A DNA stretch of 64,000 bases from Euzebyella marina. Lineage in GTDB: Bacteria; Bacteroidota; Bacteroidia; Flavobacteriales; Flavobacteriaceae. Below the pieces are notes generated by a model. That model made no database searches, had not been told where the DNA came from, and saw nothing but the letters and a program-made list of their open reading frames with translations. Positions 54,081 through 62,422 of this stretch are shown here, in pieces. The position numbers and the translations under genes are program-made. Numbering within the stretch: position 1 is the first letter of the stretch; each line of letters opens with the position of its first letter. The stretch spans positions 1,488,001-1,552,000 of the forward strand of contig NZ_JACYFK010000001.1 of NCBI RefSeq assembly GCF_014855515.1, given 5' to 3'.

Positions 54081-55898
54081 ATGGGATTAGTAACCGCAAA
54101 AGAGGTGGCATCAGCCACTAATCTTGATAGGTTCGGTTTTTTTGGAACTTTCGTAGCATGGATTTTTTTGAAGGTTTCAAAAATTTCGAATATGAATAAG
54201 CGGTACGATAAAATGAGCCATTTAAATGGCAAAGATTTTTTAGACGCGGTTCTTGAAAACTATGAAATAGATTACGAGGTTCCAGAAGATGATCTCAAAC
54301 GTTTACCCAAAGCAGGTCCGTTTATTACGATTAGCAATCACCCGCTTGGCGGAATCGACGGCATCGTATTGTTGAAGATAATGCTGAAATATAGGCCAGA
54401 TTACAAGGTGATGGCCAATTTTCTTTTACAACGGTTCAAGCCCCTCGCACATTACATTTTTCCCGTTAACCCCTTTGAAGACCGAAAAGAGGTGAAAAGC
54501 AGTATGTCAGGTTTTAAAAATGCGCTTTTGCATGTGAAGGCGGGTTACCCATTAGGAATTTTTCCTGCCGGAGAAGTCTCTACTAAAAAAGAAGCGGGTA
54601 TCGTGGTTGATAGAGATTGGGAGGAAGCTGCCATCAAATTAATCAAAAGAGCCGAGGTGCCTGTCGTTCCTGTTTACTTTCATGCCAGAAATAGCAAAAT
54701 GTTTTATCGCTTGGCCAAGATCAGTGGCCTTTTTCGAACGGCCAAACTGCCTTCTGAGGTGTACTCGCAATGGAAAAGGCCAATAAAGGTCAGAATTGGC
54801 CAACCAATTTCGGTGGCCACGCAAAAGGAGCAGGAAACACTGGAAGAATATACTGCTCTGCTTAGAAGAAAAACCTACATTCTGGCAAATGCCTATGAAA
54901 AAGAGCGGTTGATCGATCAATTACCATCGCTTAAATTACCCAAACAACCCCGAAAAATAGCTCAACCCATACGTTCAGAATTGATACAGGCCGAGATAGA
55001 AAAATTGGTCGACAATGATCGACGGTTATTGCAGAGCAAGAATTACGAGGTATTCTTGGCACCGGCTAAAGAAATGCCTTTTTCACTACAAGAAATAGGG
55101 CGTCAGCGTGAGGTTACCTTTAGAGAAATAGGCGAGGGCACGAATAACTCCATCGATATTGATCAATTCGATGCTTATTACCACCATATGTTCTTATGGG
55201 ATAATGAGGCCAAGGTGATAGCGGGAGCGTATCGAATGGGGTTAGGCTCCCAAATTTTTTCAAAATACGGAATCGACGGATTTTATCTTCAAGATTTGTT
55301 TCGGTTTGAACCGGAGCTATTCGGTATGATGAGCCATTCCATAGAAATGGGTAGGGCTTATATTATGAAAGAATATCAGCAAAAGCCAATGCCACTTTTT
55401 CTTTTATGGAAAGGAATCGTTCATACCACACTCCGCCACCCAGAGCACAAATACCTTATCGGGGGCGTAAGTATCAGTAATCAGTTCTCTAACTTTTCTA
55501 AGTCTTTAATGATCGAATTCATGAAAAGTAACTATTGGGACCCATACGTAGCGCAGTATGTGAGACCTAAAAAGGAGTTCAAGGTAAAATTAAAGGATGC
55601 CGATAAAGAGTTTGTTTTTGATGAGACCCAAGCCGACCTTATCAAGTTTGATCGGTTGATTGATGAGGTAGAGCCAGGTAATCTAAGATTACCGGTATTA
55701 ATCAAGAAATATATCAAACAAAATGCAAAAGTGGTTGCCTTTAATGTTGATCCATTATTCAATAATGCCGTTGATGGCTTAATGTATATCAAAATCGAAG
55801 ATTTGCCTGAGAGTACTGTAAAGCCCGTAATGGAAGAATTTCAGGCCGAATTAGAAAGAAAAATGACAGAAGCCCAGCAACAGGAGGCCGGGGCTTAG
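54081..55898 (+). CDS. olsF: Bifunctional ornithine/amino-acid lipid synthase OlsF (PlsC-like plus GNAT-like)
   Basis: 605 residues. The N-terminal half is a lysophospholipid-acyltransferase domain: N-H-P-L-G-G-I-D at 86-93 (His and Asp one residue wider apart than the HX4D of PlsC) and F-P-A-G-E-V-S in place of FPEGTRS. The C-terminal half resembles the OlsB/GlsB N-acyltransferase of the GNAT/hemolysin type (EVFLAPAKEMPFSLQEIGRQ, GAYRMGLGSQIFSKYGIDGF). This order matches OlsF proteins from Flavobacterium johnsoniae and Serratia, which make ornithine lipid in two acylation steps. The amino acid used here could instead be glycine or another. Confidence 0.88.
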   Translation: MGLVTAKEVASATNLDRFGFFGTFVAWIFLKVSKISNMNKRYDKMSHLNGKDFLDAVLENYEIDYEVPEDDLKRLPKAGPFITISNHPLGGIDGIVLLKIMLKYRPDYKVMANFLLQRFKPLAHYIFPVNPFEDRKEVKSSMSGFKNALLHVKAGYPLGIFPAGEVSTKKEAGIVVDRDWEEAAIKLIKRAEVPVVPVYFHARNSKMFYRLAKISGLFRTAKLPSEVYSQWKRPIKVRIGQPISVATQKEQETLEEYTALLRRKTYILANAYEKERLIDQLPSLKLPKQPRKIAQPIRSELIQAEIEKLVDNDRRLLQSKNYEVFLAPAKEMPFSLQEIGRQREVTFREIGEGTNNSIDIDQFDAYYHHMFLWDNEAKVIAGAYRMGLGSQIFSKYGIDGFYLQDLFRFEPELFGMMSHSIEMGRAYIMKEYQQKPMPLFLLWKGIVHTTLRHPEHKYLIGGVSISNQFSNFSKSLMIEFMKSNYWDPYVAQYVRPKKEFKVKLKDADKEFVFDETQADLIKFDRLIDEVEPGNLRLPVLIKKYIKQNAKVVAFNVDPLFNNAVDGLMYIKIEDLPESTVKPVMEEFQAELERKMTEAQQQEAGA

Positions 55899-55901
55899 TT
55901 T

Positions 55902-56393
55902 TTAGTCATTACCGACCATTCTGCTTCGGCGTTCGTAGAGTAGATTGTCTTTCCACACACCTTCTCTTTTACCGATACGTTCCCTTTTACCGATAAAGCG
56001 AAATCCCATTTTCTCGTGCAATCGCACACTGCCTTCATTCTCCGGAAAAATACCGGATTGAATGGTCCAAAGACCATTGGCCTCACTTTCTTTGATCAAT
56101 TCGGACATCAATGCAGACCCCACACCTTTTCCCCTGGCATTCTTAGATATGTACACGCTCACTTCGCCTACGCCTCCGTAGACGCATCTACTCGATACGT
56201 GCGATAAGGCCGCCCAACCTAGAATGGTCTCATCTTCTTCGGCTACAAGCCTGCAGAATTTCGTGTGGGCATTATCCCAAGAGCTATAGTCGGGCACCTG
56301 TGTTTCAAAAGTAGCTATACCGGTGGCCAACCCTTCTTCATAGATTTTCGCCACTGACGGCCAATCATTTTCAAGCATATTTCTGATGGTCAT
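55902..56393 (-). CDS. GNAT-family acetyltransferase, phosphinothricin/methionine-sulfoximine type
   Basis: 163 residues. MTIRNMLENDWPSVAKIYEE and GLATGIATFETQVPDYSSWD are characteristic of the PAT/MddA subgroup that acetylates phosphinothricin or methionine sulfoximine. The acetyl-CoA loop is R-G-K-G-V-G-S-A (KNARGKGVGSALM). Whether it acts on a toxic amino acid analogue here is not shown. It is convergent with olsF with 3 bp between stops. Confidence 0.86.
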   Translation of the reverse strand: MTIRNMLENDWPSVAKIYEEGLATGIATFETQVPDYSSWDNAHTKFCRLVAEEDETILGWAALSHVSSRCVYGGVGEVSVYISKNARGKGVGSALMSELIKESEANGLWTIQSGIFPENEGSVRLHEKMGFRFIGKRERIGKREGVWKDNLLYERRSRMVGND

Positions 56394-56450
56394 AAGGAAT
56401 AAGCTTTAAGGTTTACTCAGTTTAAAAAAAAGGAGATTGAATAAAAGTCT

Positions 56451-57038
56451 TTAAAACCAAGGCTTTTTACCTACTTGATATGTATTGTAGAAATCTTCAT
56501 CTGATTTGGTCAGATAAATAATTCCTTCTACTACACCTACGACCCATACGGCGAGAGCCAAGAAATATCCGATTATAAAACAAGCGGTCACCCACCCGAT
56601 GACACTGCCAGCGAGCATAATGATTCCTTCTTTTTGATAACCAAGTATGAACTTGTGAACACCTGCCCAGCCGAGAAACAATGCCAGTAAGCCAGCCAAT
56701 AATTTTTTATTCTCGCCATCGGCCCCTGCAAATGCCTGTTTGGCACCCTCGGTAAATTCATTGGCCGTTTTCTTGGCATCGTTGGCAAAATCGCTCGCCG
56801 CTTTTTTGGTGTCTTCAGCAAAGTCTTTACTTTTTTCCTTGGCTTTTTCGGCAAAATCTTCAGCGGCCTCTTTTGCTTCCTCAAATTTATCATGGGCTTT
56901 ATCACCTAGGTTTTCGCCCTCTTTACTATTTTTCTCAAAGGCTTCTGAGGCTTCACTTCTCAAGTCGCCTTCGCCTTGGTTGATAGGGTTGATGGCATCT
57001 TCGCCATCACCTTTCCCGAATTTTTTGTCTTCTGACAT
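56451..57038 (-). CDS. TM2-domain membrane protein with repetitive LEA-like stretch
   Basis: 195 residues. The C-terminal 80 residues form a TM2 domain: GLLALFLGWAGVHKFILGYQ, then two membrane helices and FYNTYQVGKKPWF. The first 110 residues are charged and repetitive, built of 11-residue-like units such as AKEKSKDFAEDTKKAASDFA, a low-complexity helix resembling LEA or apolipoprotein repeats. This could be a membrane-surface amphipathic rod. No established function; TM2 proteins are widespread. Its neighbours give no functional lead. Confidence 0.8.
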   Translation of the reverse strand: MSEDKKFGKGDGEDAINPINQGEGDLRSEASEAFEKNSKEGENLGDKAHDKFEEAKEAAEDFAEKAKEKSKDFAEDTKKAASDFANDAKKTANEFTEGAKQAFAGADGENKKLLAGLLALFLGWAGVHKFILGYQKEGIIMLAGSVIGWVTACFIIGYFLALAVWVVGVVEGIIYLTKSDEDFYNTYQVGKKPWF

Positions 57039-57088
57039 TGGTTTGATATTTGGTGGTTAAACGAACTTAAATGTACCGAATTTACCGA

Positions 57089-57475
57089 TTATAAAAAAGC
57101 CTTATCTATGGGTTCCCAAAGCTCAATTTTATTACCGTCCGGGTCAAGGATCCAACCGAACTTGCCGTAGTCATATTCTTCGATTTCACCTACAACGGTA
57201 ACACCTTCCTCCCTTAGAACTTGAAGTAACTCTTTGAGGTTTTCGACCCTAAAGTTCATCATGAAAGACGACTTGCTCGGTTCATAATAATCGGTGTCTT
57301 CACTCATCGGGCTCCACTGCGTTGAGCAGTCGTTACCTTCCTTATCCTTCCACCAGAAAGTGCAGCCATATTGGTCGGTTTGAAGATCTAGATGATTTTT
57401 ATACCATTCTTTAATTTTGTCGGGATCTTTTGATTTGAAAAAGAATCCGCCCAAGCCTGTAACTCTTTTTTTCAT
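57089..57475 (-). CDS. VOC (glyoxalase/bleomycin-resistance) family protein
   Basis: 128 residues with the two beta-alpha-beta-beta-beta modules of the vicinal oxygen chelate fold: TGLGGFFFKSKDPDKIKEWY at the N-terminus, FRVENLKELLQVLREEGVTV and FGWILDPDGNKIELWEP at the C-terminus, where the Glu is the usual metal ligand. A small dioxygenase, lyase or resistance protein; the substrate is not readable. It lies 22 bp after the DUF1801 gene and close to a second VOC gene. Confidence 0.85.
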   Translation of the reverse strand: MKKRVTGLGGFFFKSKDPDKIKEWYKNHLDLQTDQYGCTFWWKDKEGNDCSTQWSPMSEDTDYYEPSKSSFMMNFRVENLKELLQVLREEGVTVVGEIEEYDYGKFGWILDPDGNKIELWEPIDKAFL

Positions 57476-57497
57476 GACGAATGCTTATTGGGTGCTG

Positions 57498-57956
57498 TTA
57501 TTTTCTTTTAATATTCTTCTCGTACAGTTCAATCCATTCGTCAACGGTCATTTTCGAACAAAGTTCTCCGATCAACTCATAGGGTATGTCGTTCATCGAT
57601 TTGAATCGAATGCAGCTTTTGCCCATGTCCAATTTTCTTTTGCAATGCTTGGGATATTCTGTAACGAACCAATCATGAATCTTTGGGTCTGCATAAATAC
57701 CCGAATGGTAAAGTGCTATGAAATTCTTTTGTGAAGCCAAATTGATGAACGGAAGTGGAAGCTTAGGGTCGCAATGGTAACCTGACGGATATTTTGAATG
57801 GGGCACTACGAAACCTAGCATTCCATAGCTGATTTGTTCTTCAAAGCCATCAGGAATATTATCTAGTATGGTCTTCCTGATTTTAGAAATGACCGGTCTT
57901 CTTTCTTCAGGAAGCTGGGCTATATAATCTTCTGGTGAGTCAGCTTTGTACTGCAT
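57498..57956 (-). CDS. DUF1801 (YdhG/YjbR-like) protein
   Basis: 152 residues. SPEDYIAQLPEERRPVISKI at the N-terminus and the segment EEQISYGMLGFVVPHSKYP followed by LPLPFINLASQKNFIALYH are typical of DUF1801, a small fold with no known activity. It sits between two VOC genes, with its ATG two bases before the neighbouring stop codon boundary (1 bp between genes), so the three are cotranscribed. Such small proteins often travel with VOC genes; the biological reason is unknown. Confidence 0.85.
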   Translation of the reverse strand: MQYKADSPEDYIAQLPEERRPVISKIRKTILDNIPDGFEEQISYGMLGFVVPHSKYPSGYHCDPKLPLPFINLASQKNFIALYHSGIYADPKIHDWFVTEYPKHCKRKLDMGKSCIRFKSMNDIPYELIGELCSKMTVDEWIELYEKNIKRK

Positions 57957-57957
57957 G

Positions 57958-58329
57958 CTATATATGTTGGTCGATTAGTATGGGGTTTCCATCGGGATCA
58001 TTGAGAATGATACTTCCGGGTCCGCTACCATTTTCATCCACCTCCGTCTCGATATCAACATGGCTTGCCTTTAATTGTTTTTGTAGTTCTCTGATATCGG
58101 CGAAATTCTCCAATGTTTGGGCATTTTCATCCCAACCCGGATTGAACGTCAGTATATTTTTATCGAACATGCCCTGAAAAAGTCCAATGGTGGCATTACC
58201 ATTTTTCATAATCAGCCAGTTTTGATCGATGTTGCCCCCAAAAATGGAGAAACCCAAATTTTCATAAAAAGACTTAGAAGCCTGAATATCCTTGACATTA
58301 AGACTCACCGAGAAATTTCCTAACTGCAT
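57958..58329 (-). CDS. VOC-family protein
   Basis: 123 residues. FSVSLNVKDIQASKSFYENL at the start, WLIMKNGNATIGLFQGMFD in the middle, and IILNDPDGNPILIDQ at the end follow the VOC pattern. The terminal Glu ligand of glyoxalases appears as Asp (ILIDQH), which may change metal binding. It is first in a three-gene run with DUF1801 and the second VOC gene. Confidence 0.85.
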   Translation of the reverse strand: MQLGNFSVSLNVKDIQASKSFYENLGFSIFGGNIDQNWLIMKNGNATIGLFQGMFDKNILTFNPGWDENAQTLENFADIRELQKQLKASHVDIETEVDENGSGPGSIILNDPDGNPILIDQHI

Positions 58330-58408
58330 CGTAGTAGTATTTGTTGAGTGAAACCTTATTAAGATAATACTTCCTTCATAAAAGAACTATCGTCTAACCT
58401 TTCTAAAG

Positions 58409-59365
58409 TTAGCAAAATTTGTCTTTCACTTTGTTGACTACCGTCAATGCCAATTTTTCTAGACTTTCAACTGTCCATCCAGCTACGTGCGGTGATAGAA
58501 TGACATTTTCAGCTTGTACTAAATACTCAAATGCATCGGGTAGTTTGTGTGTCGAAGGTGAATCGCTTTTGAACATGTTTTCGAAGGAAGATTTTTCATA
58601 TTCAAGTACGTCGAGACCTGCACCTAAAACTTTGCCCGATTTTAGTGCATTTACCAAATCTTCAGTAACAACACATTTACCTCTAGCTGTGTTCAACAAC
58701 CAAAAGGGGTTATGGAATTTTTCTATAAAAGTGGAGTTGATCATGCCAATGGTCATTTCCGTTTGCGGTACATGAAGGCTAATGACCTGGCTTCGTTGGT
58801 GAAGCTCTAAGATACCCACCTGTCTGGCATTTTCATCGCCTACGCCGCCTTCGATATCATAACAGATAACTTCTTTAACATCGAAGCCTTTTAATTTTTT
58901 AGCAAAGGCTTTGCCCATATTTCCGTACCCTATAATGCCGACGGTCTTGCCCTCTAGTTCTACACCGCGATTACCCTCTCGATCCCAAACTCCCGAGCGC
59001 ACCTCACGGTCGGCCTTGTTCAATTTGTTGAAAAGGGAAAGTAGCATGCCCAAGGTATGCTCGCCGACAGCATTTCTATTTCCTTCCGGTGCGGCAGCCA
59101 AAAAAATATCATTGGCAATAGCGTATTTCGTATCGATGTTTTCAAGGCCTGCGCCCAAACGGCCTATGAATTTGAGATTAACGGCTTTTTCTAAAAAGTG
59201 TTGGTCAATCGTAAACCTACTGCGAATAATAAGCCCGTTGTATTCATGAATTTTAGCTTCGATGGCTTCCTTTGAAGAACTGTAGTCTTCATCGTTTTGA
59301 AAGCCCAATTCATTGAACTTATCAATAATTAATGGATGGTTTTTATCTACGTGTAATATTCTCAT
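58409..59365 (-). CDS. D-isomer-specific 2-hydroxyacid dehydrogenase
   Basis: 318 residues. The NAD motif G-x-G-x-x-G is GYGNMG (VGIIGYGNMGKAFA). The catalytic triad is Arg in NTARGKCVV, Glu in GAGLDVLEYE and His in SPHVAGW. The N-terminal part (FIGRLGAGLENIDTKYAIAN) resembles phosphoglycerate dehydrogenase but lacks the ACT domain of SerA, so it acts on some 2-hydroxy/2-keto acid pair. Standalone; the start follows a short leader of about 80 bp to mgtE. Confidence 0.9.
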   Translation of the reverse strand: MRILHVDKNHPLIIDKFNELGFQNDEDYSSSKEAIEAKIHEYNGLIIRSRFTIDQHFLEKAVNLKFIGRLGAGLENIDTKYAIANDIFLAAAPEGNRNAVGEHTLGMLLSLFNKLNKADREVRSGVWDREGNRGVELEGKTVGIIGYGNMGKAFAKKLKGFDVKEVICYDIEGGVGDENARQVGILELHQRSQVISLHVPQTEMTIGMINSTFIEKFHNPFWLLNTARGKCVVTEDLVNALKSGKVLGAGLDVLEYEKSSFENMFKSDSPSTHKLPDAFEYLVQAENVILSPHVAGWTVESLEKLALTVVNKVKDKFC

Positions 59366-59443
59366 GTACTGAAATTTGATATAAAGTATATGGTTGGTTT
59401 AGGTATAAGATGTTTTGTTATGGATGTGCTTCATATTACCGGG

Positions 59444-60796
59444 TTATATGCCTAAAACGGTTTTTGCAATCCAAAAATAGATAAGAATGCCAAAGATGTC
59501 GTTGCTGGTAGTAATAAAGGGGCCAGTGGCAATGGCAGGGTCGATGCCCCGTTTGTGTAGAAAAAGCGGAATAAAAGTACCGATGAAACCAGCTACAAGA
59601 ATAACTGCCACCAATGATATAGATATAGCCAATGCGGAAAGAAAGGCGCCTTTCCAAAGCCAAGTAAATATCAATAGAATAACGGCCAGAACTACACCGT
59701 TCAAAAGGGCCAAAAGCATTTCTTTCACCAAACGGTTGCCCACACTACCCTTAAGATCGTCGTTTGCCAGACCTTGTACGATAATTGCACTTGACTGTAC
59801 CCCTACGTTACCTGCCATGGCCGCAATCAGCGGTGTAAAAAAGAACAAGATGGCATGCTTACTAATCATTTCTTCGAAACCGCCCATTATGGCCGCAGCA
59901 CCTACGCCACCCACCAGACCTAAAAATAGCCAAGGCAAGCGCGCCCTGGTTAGCTGCCATATGCTGTCATCGGCTTCTACATCTTGAGAAATACCCGCAG
60001 CCATCTGGTAATCTTTATCGGCTTCCTCACGAATAACATCCACGATATCGTCAATGGTAATACGCCCGACGAGACGGCCGATTTCATCAACAACGGGAAT
60101 AGCCTCCAAATCATATTTTGACATGATTTTGGCCACTTCTTCCGGTTTTTCGTTCACATTGACAGAATCTACTTTCGGAATGTAAACATCGGCTATATGG
60201 GTGCGAGTCGATGTCGTCAGCAAGTCTTTCAAAGAAAGCCTTCCCTTGAGTTTATCTTCTTCATCGACCACGTAGATGGAGTGAACACGTGTAACGTTTT
60301 CGGCTTGCGCCCTCATTTCTTTAACGCATTTGAGAACGTCCCAACTTTCACGTACTTTGACCAGCTCTTTCGCCATTAGCCCTCCGGCGGAGTTTTCATC
60401 ATATCTTAAAAGGTCAACGATGTCTTTGGCGTGCTCTCGGTCTTCAATTTCCGAGATGACCTCTTGCACCATACTGGTGGGGAGTTCGCCAATAATATCG
60501 GCGGCATCATCAGTGTCAAGTTCGGCAAGCTCTTCGGCAATTTCTTTTGCTGAAAGATTTTTAAGAATGGCCTCCCTTATATCTTCATCAAGTTCGGTAA
60601 GTACATCCGATGTTTTATCGGTGTCAAGTAGCTTGATAAGGTAGGTGGCTTCATCTTCATTAAGCTCATTGATGATCTCTGCGATATCGGCATAGTGCAC
60701 ATCTTCCATTAAGCTAACCAATTCGGTATTGCTTTGGCTTTCGATGAGCTGCTCTATTTGGGCAACAAGTTCGTCTGTGAGCTTAAAAGGTGTCAT
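59444..60796 (-). CDS. mgtE: Magnesium transporter MgtE
   Basis: 450 residues, full length. The cytoplasmic N-domain (IEQLIESQSNTELVSLMEDV and the repeated LNEDEATYLIKLL, LDEDIREAILKNL pattern) is followed by two CBS domains (VYIPKVDSVNVNEKPEEVAK, then YDLEAIPVVDEIGRLVGRIT). Five transmembrane helices with FFTPLIAAMAGNVGVQSSAI form the pore. It is a Mg2+-gated channel of the inner membrane. CAAATCTA (60827-60834) is the complement of a possible -7 promoter box (TAGATTTG). Confidence 0.95.
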   Translation of the reverse strand: MTPFKLTDELVAQIEQLIESQSNTELVSLMEDVHYADIAEIINELNEDEATYLIKLLDTDKTSDVLTELDEDIREAILKNLSAKEIAEELAELDTDDAADIIGELPTSMVQEVISEIEDREHAKDIVDLLRYDENSAGGLMAKELVKVRESWDVLKCVKEMRAQAENVTRVHSIYVVDEEDKLKGRLSLKDLLTTSTRTHIADVYIPKVDSVNVNEKPEEVAKIMSKYDLEAIPVVDEIGRLVGRITIDDIVDVIREEADKDYQMAAGISQDVEADDSIWQLTRARLPWLFLGLVGGVGAAAIMGGFEEMISKHAILFFFTPLIAAMAGNVGVQSSAIIVQGLANDDLKGSVGNRLVKEMLLALLNGVVLAVILLIFTWLWKGAFLSALAISISLVAVILVAGFIGTFIPLFLHKRGIDPAIATGPFITTSNDIFGILIYFWIAKTVLGI

Positions 60797-60900
60797 TCTT
60801 TTCGAGGCGTATTAGAGTGACCGCGGCAAATCTAAAGAAAAAGCGGCAAAGGCTTGTACACTTTACGGCTTCTTAGTGCCCCTAATGAACAACTAGTGGT

Positions 60901-61770
60901 TTATTTTGGATCGTTGGCCACTAAATTTGTCAATTCGATAAAGTCTGAAACCCCCAATTGTTCCGGTCGCTTGTCGAAAATAGTGTGGTGGCGGGTCTCT
61001 TCGCTTAAATCGAAAGACTTTAGGCTGTTGCGAATAGTTTTTCGGCGTTGGTTAAAAGCTGTTTTTACTACCCTGAAAAAAAGTTTCTCGTCGCAACCGA
61101 GGGTGATGCTTTTTTTGCGAACCAAACGTAAAACACCCGATTGAACCTTTGGCGGTGGATCAAAAACTTGAGGAGGCACGGTAAAAAGGTACTCGGCATC
61201 ATAAAAAGCTTGTACAAGTACCGAAAGAATACCATAGGTTTTGCTTCCCGGTTTCTCACAGATTCGCTGGGCCACCTCTTTTTGGAACATACCGGAGAAT
61301 TCGATAACCTGTTCTTTTAAATCCAGCATTTTGAAGACAATCTGCGAAGAAATGTTGTAAGGAAAATTGCCAGTAATGGCAAATTGCTCGTCTCCGAACA
61401 AAGCTTTTAAATCGTAGTTTAAAAAATCTGCTTCTATAACCTCAAAAGTGCCATTGCCTTTAATCAACTTGGCATGCTCTAACGGAAAACTGTGATTGAG
61501 ATAAATAATGGAATCGGAATCGAGATCCATTGCAATCAATCTAATATTCCGATTGAGCAAATATTTGGTCAAAACCCCGGTTCCTGGGCCTATTTCTATC
61601 ACATTTACGTAATTCTCAAGCGATAGGGTGTCCGCTATTTTTTGGGCTATCTCTTCATCTTTTAAGAAATGTTGGCCTAAATGCTTCTTGGCCTTGATCG
61701 GACCTTTTTCATAAATGTCACCATTTGCACCTTCGAATTTACTCTTTCCTCTTCTTTTCTTCTTTGACAT
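60901..61770 (-). CDS. rsmA: 16S rRNA dimethyladenosine transferase
   Basis: 289 residues. A basic N-terminal tail ([10 protein letters not shown]) of about 25 residues precedes the core. The core shows [23 protein letters not shown] motif [20 protein letters not shown] (the NLPYN-type catalytic motif) and the C-terminal RRKTIRNSL. It dimethylates two adjacent adenines at the 3' end of 16S rRNA; loss gives kasugamycin resistance. It is the first gene after a mgtE gap of about 100 bp, downstream of the small gene at 61780. Confidence 0.95.
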   Translation of the reverse strand: MSKKKRRGKSKFEGANGDIYEKGPIKAKKHLGQHFLKDEEIAQKIADTLSLENYVNVIEIGPGTGVLTKYLLNRNIRLIAMDLDSDSIIYLNHSFPLEHAKLIKGNGTFEVIEADFLNYDLKALFGDEQFAITGNFPYNISSQIVFKMLDLKEQVIEFSGMFQKEVAQRICEKPGSKTYGILSVLVQAFYDAEYLFTVPPQVFDPPPKVQSGVLRLVRKKSITLGCDEKLFFRVVKTAFNQRRKTIRNSLKSFDLSEETRHHTIFDKRPEQLGVSDFIELTNLVANDPK

Positions 61771-61779
61771 ACAGCTAAT

Positions 61780-62091
61780 TTAAGGCTGTTTGGCCACATA
61801 GACCCAAGCTTCTTTACCTGATTTTAGATTGACCAATATGCGTTTATATTCCGGACCCTCGTAAGTGTCTGCTTGCTTTAGGTCTTGTGTACTGACTTCT
61901 AACGCGACCCCCTCAATACATTTATCTTTGTTAAATGCTTTTTGTATCACCAAATATTGGCCATAAGCCCTTGTTGAAGATAATTCGTAGCCTGGAAGCT
62001 GGTCATTATCCATTTTCAAGGTTTTGCCAAAAACCTGTTTTTGAATACCAAGATCTTTAAGGGTGCCGTAGCTGAATAGGTATTCTATCAA
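61780..62091 (-). CDS. Gamma-glutamylcyclotransferase-like (AIG2) small protein
   Basis: 103 residues. YLFSYGTLKDLGIQKQVFG carries the YGTL substrate-loop motif, and YEGPEYKRILVNLKSG holds the Glu used in catalysis by the GGCT/AIG2 family. The start must be TTG (62089-62091), because the conserved FSYGTL lies only six residues in. The TTG overlaps the stop of the upstream gene (TTGA). Cotranscribed between DUF4286 and rsmA. Real substrate unknown. Confidence 0.83.
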   Translation of the reverse strand: MIEYLFSYGTLKDLGIQKQVFGKTLKMDNDQLPGYELSSTRAYGQYLVIQKAFNKDKCIEGVALEVSTQDLKQADTYEGPEYKRILVNLKSGKEAWVYVAKQP

Positions 62092-62399
62092 TGTTCGCTA
62101 ATTATCTTAAGTTCGGTACTGAAGGATACAAATTTATTAGGGAACTTCTTCTGCTCATCATCATGGAGCCGTGGTTGGTCTTCATCGTAATACCGGTCTA
62201 GTGTTTCTTTGTCGACCGTAGTGTACTGAACCGAGTAGGTAACCCCGCCCATTTCTTCTTCGACCATTACCTTGGTCATTTTAGCGTTCAAGAATTTACC
62301 TGTCGCCAATATTTTGGGAATGTGGATTTCGTTCATCCATCTCAGCCATTCTTGATGAATAGCTTCTTCAATATTGGTCGTTACATTATATATGTACAT
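62088..62399 (-). CDS. DUF4286-family protein
   Basis: 103 residues from the ATG at 62397-62399; MYIYNVTTNIEEAIHQEWLR is the normal opening of DUF4286, and the longer frame would start with a TTG overlapping the TPR gene. The short protein is an alpha/beta unit resembling dimeric alpha-beta-barrel folds. No biochemical role is known. It sits in the same run as the TPR gene and rsmA. Confidence 0.82.
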   Translation of the reverse strand: MYIYNVTTNIEEAIHQEWLRWMNEIHIPKILATGKFLNAKMTKVMVEEEMGGVTYSVQYTTVDKETLDRYYDEDQPRLHDDEQKKFPNKFVSFSTELKIISEH

Positions 62400-62422
62400 A
62401 AAATTGTTCAGTTGTTTTTTGG

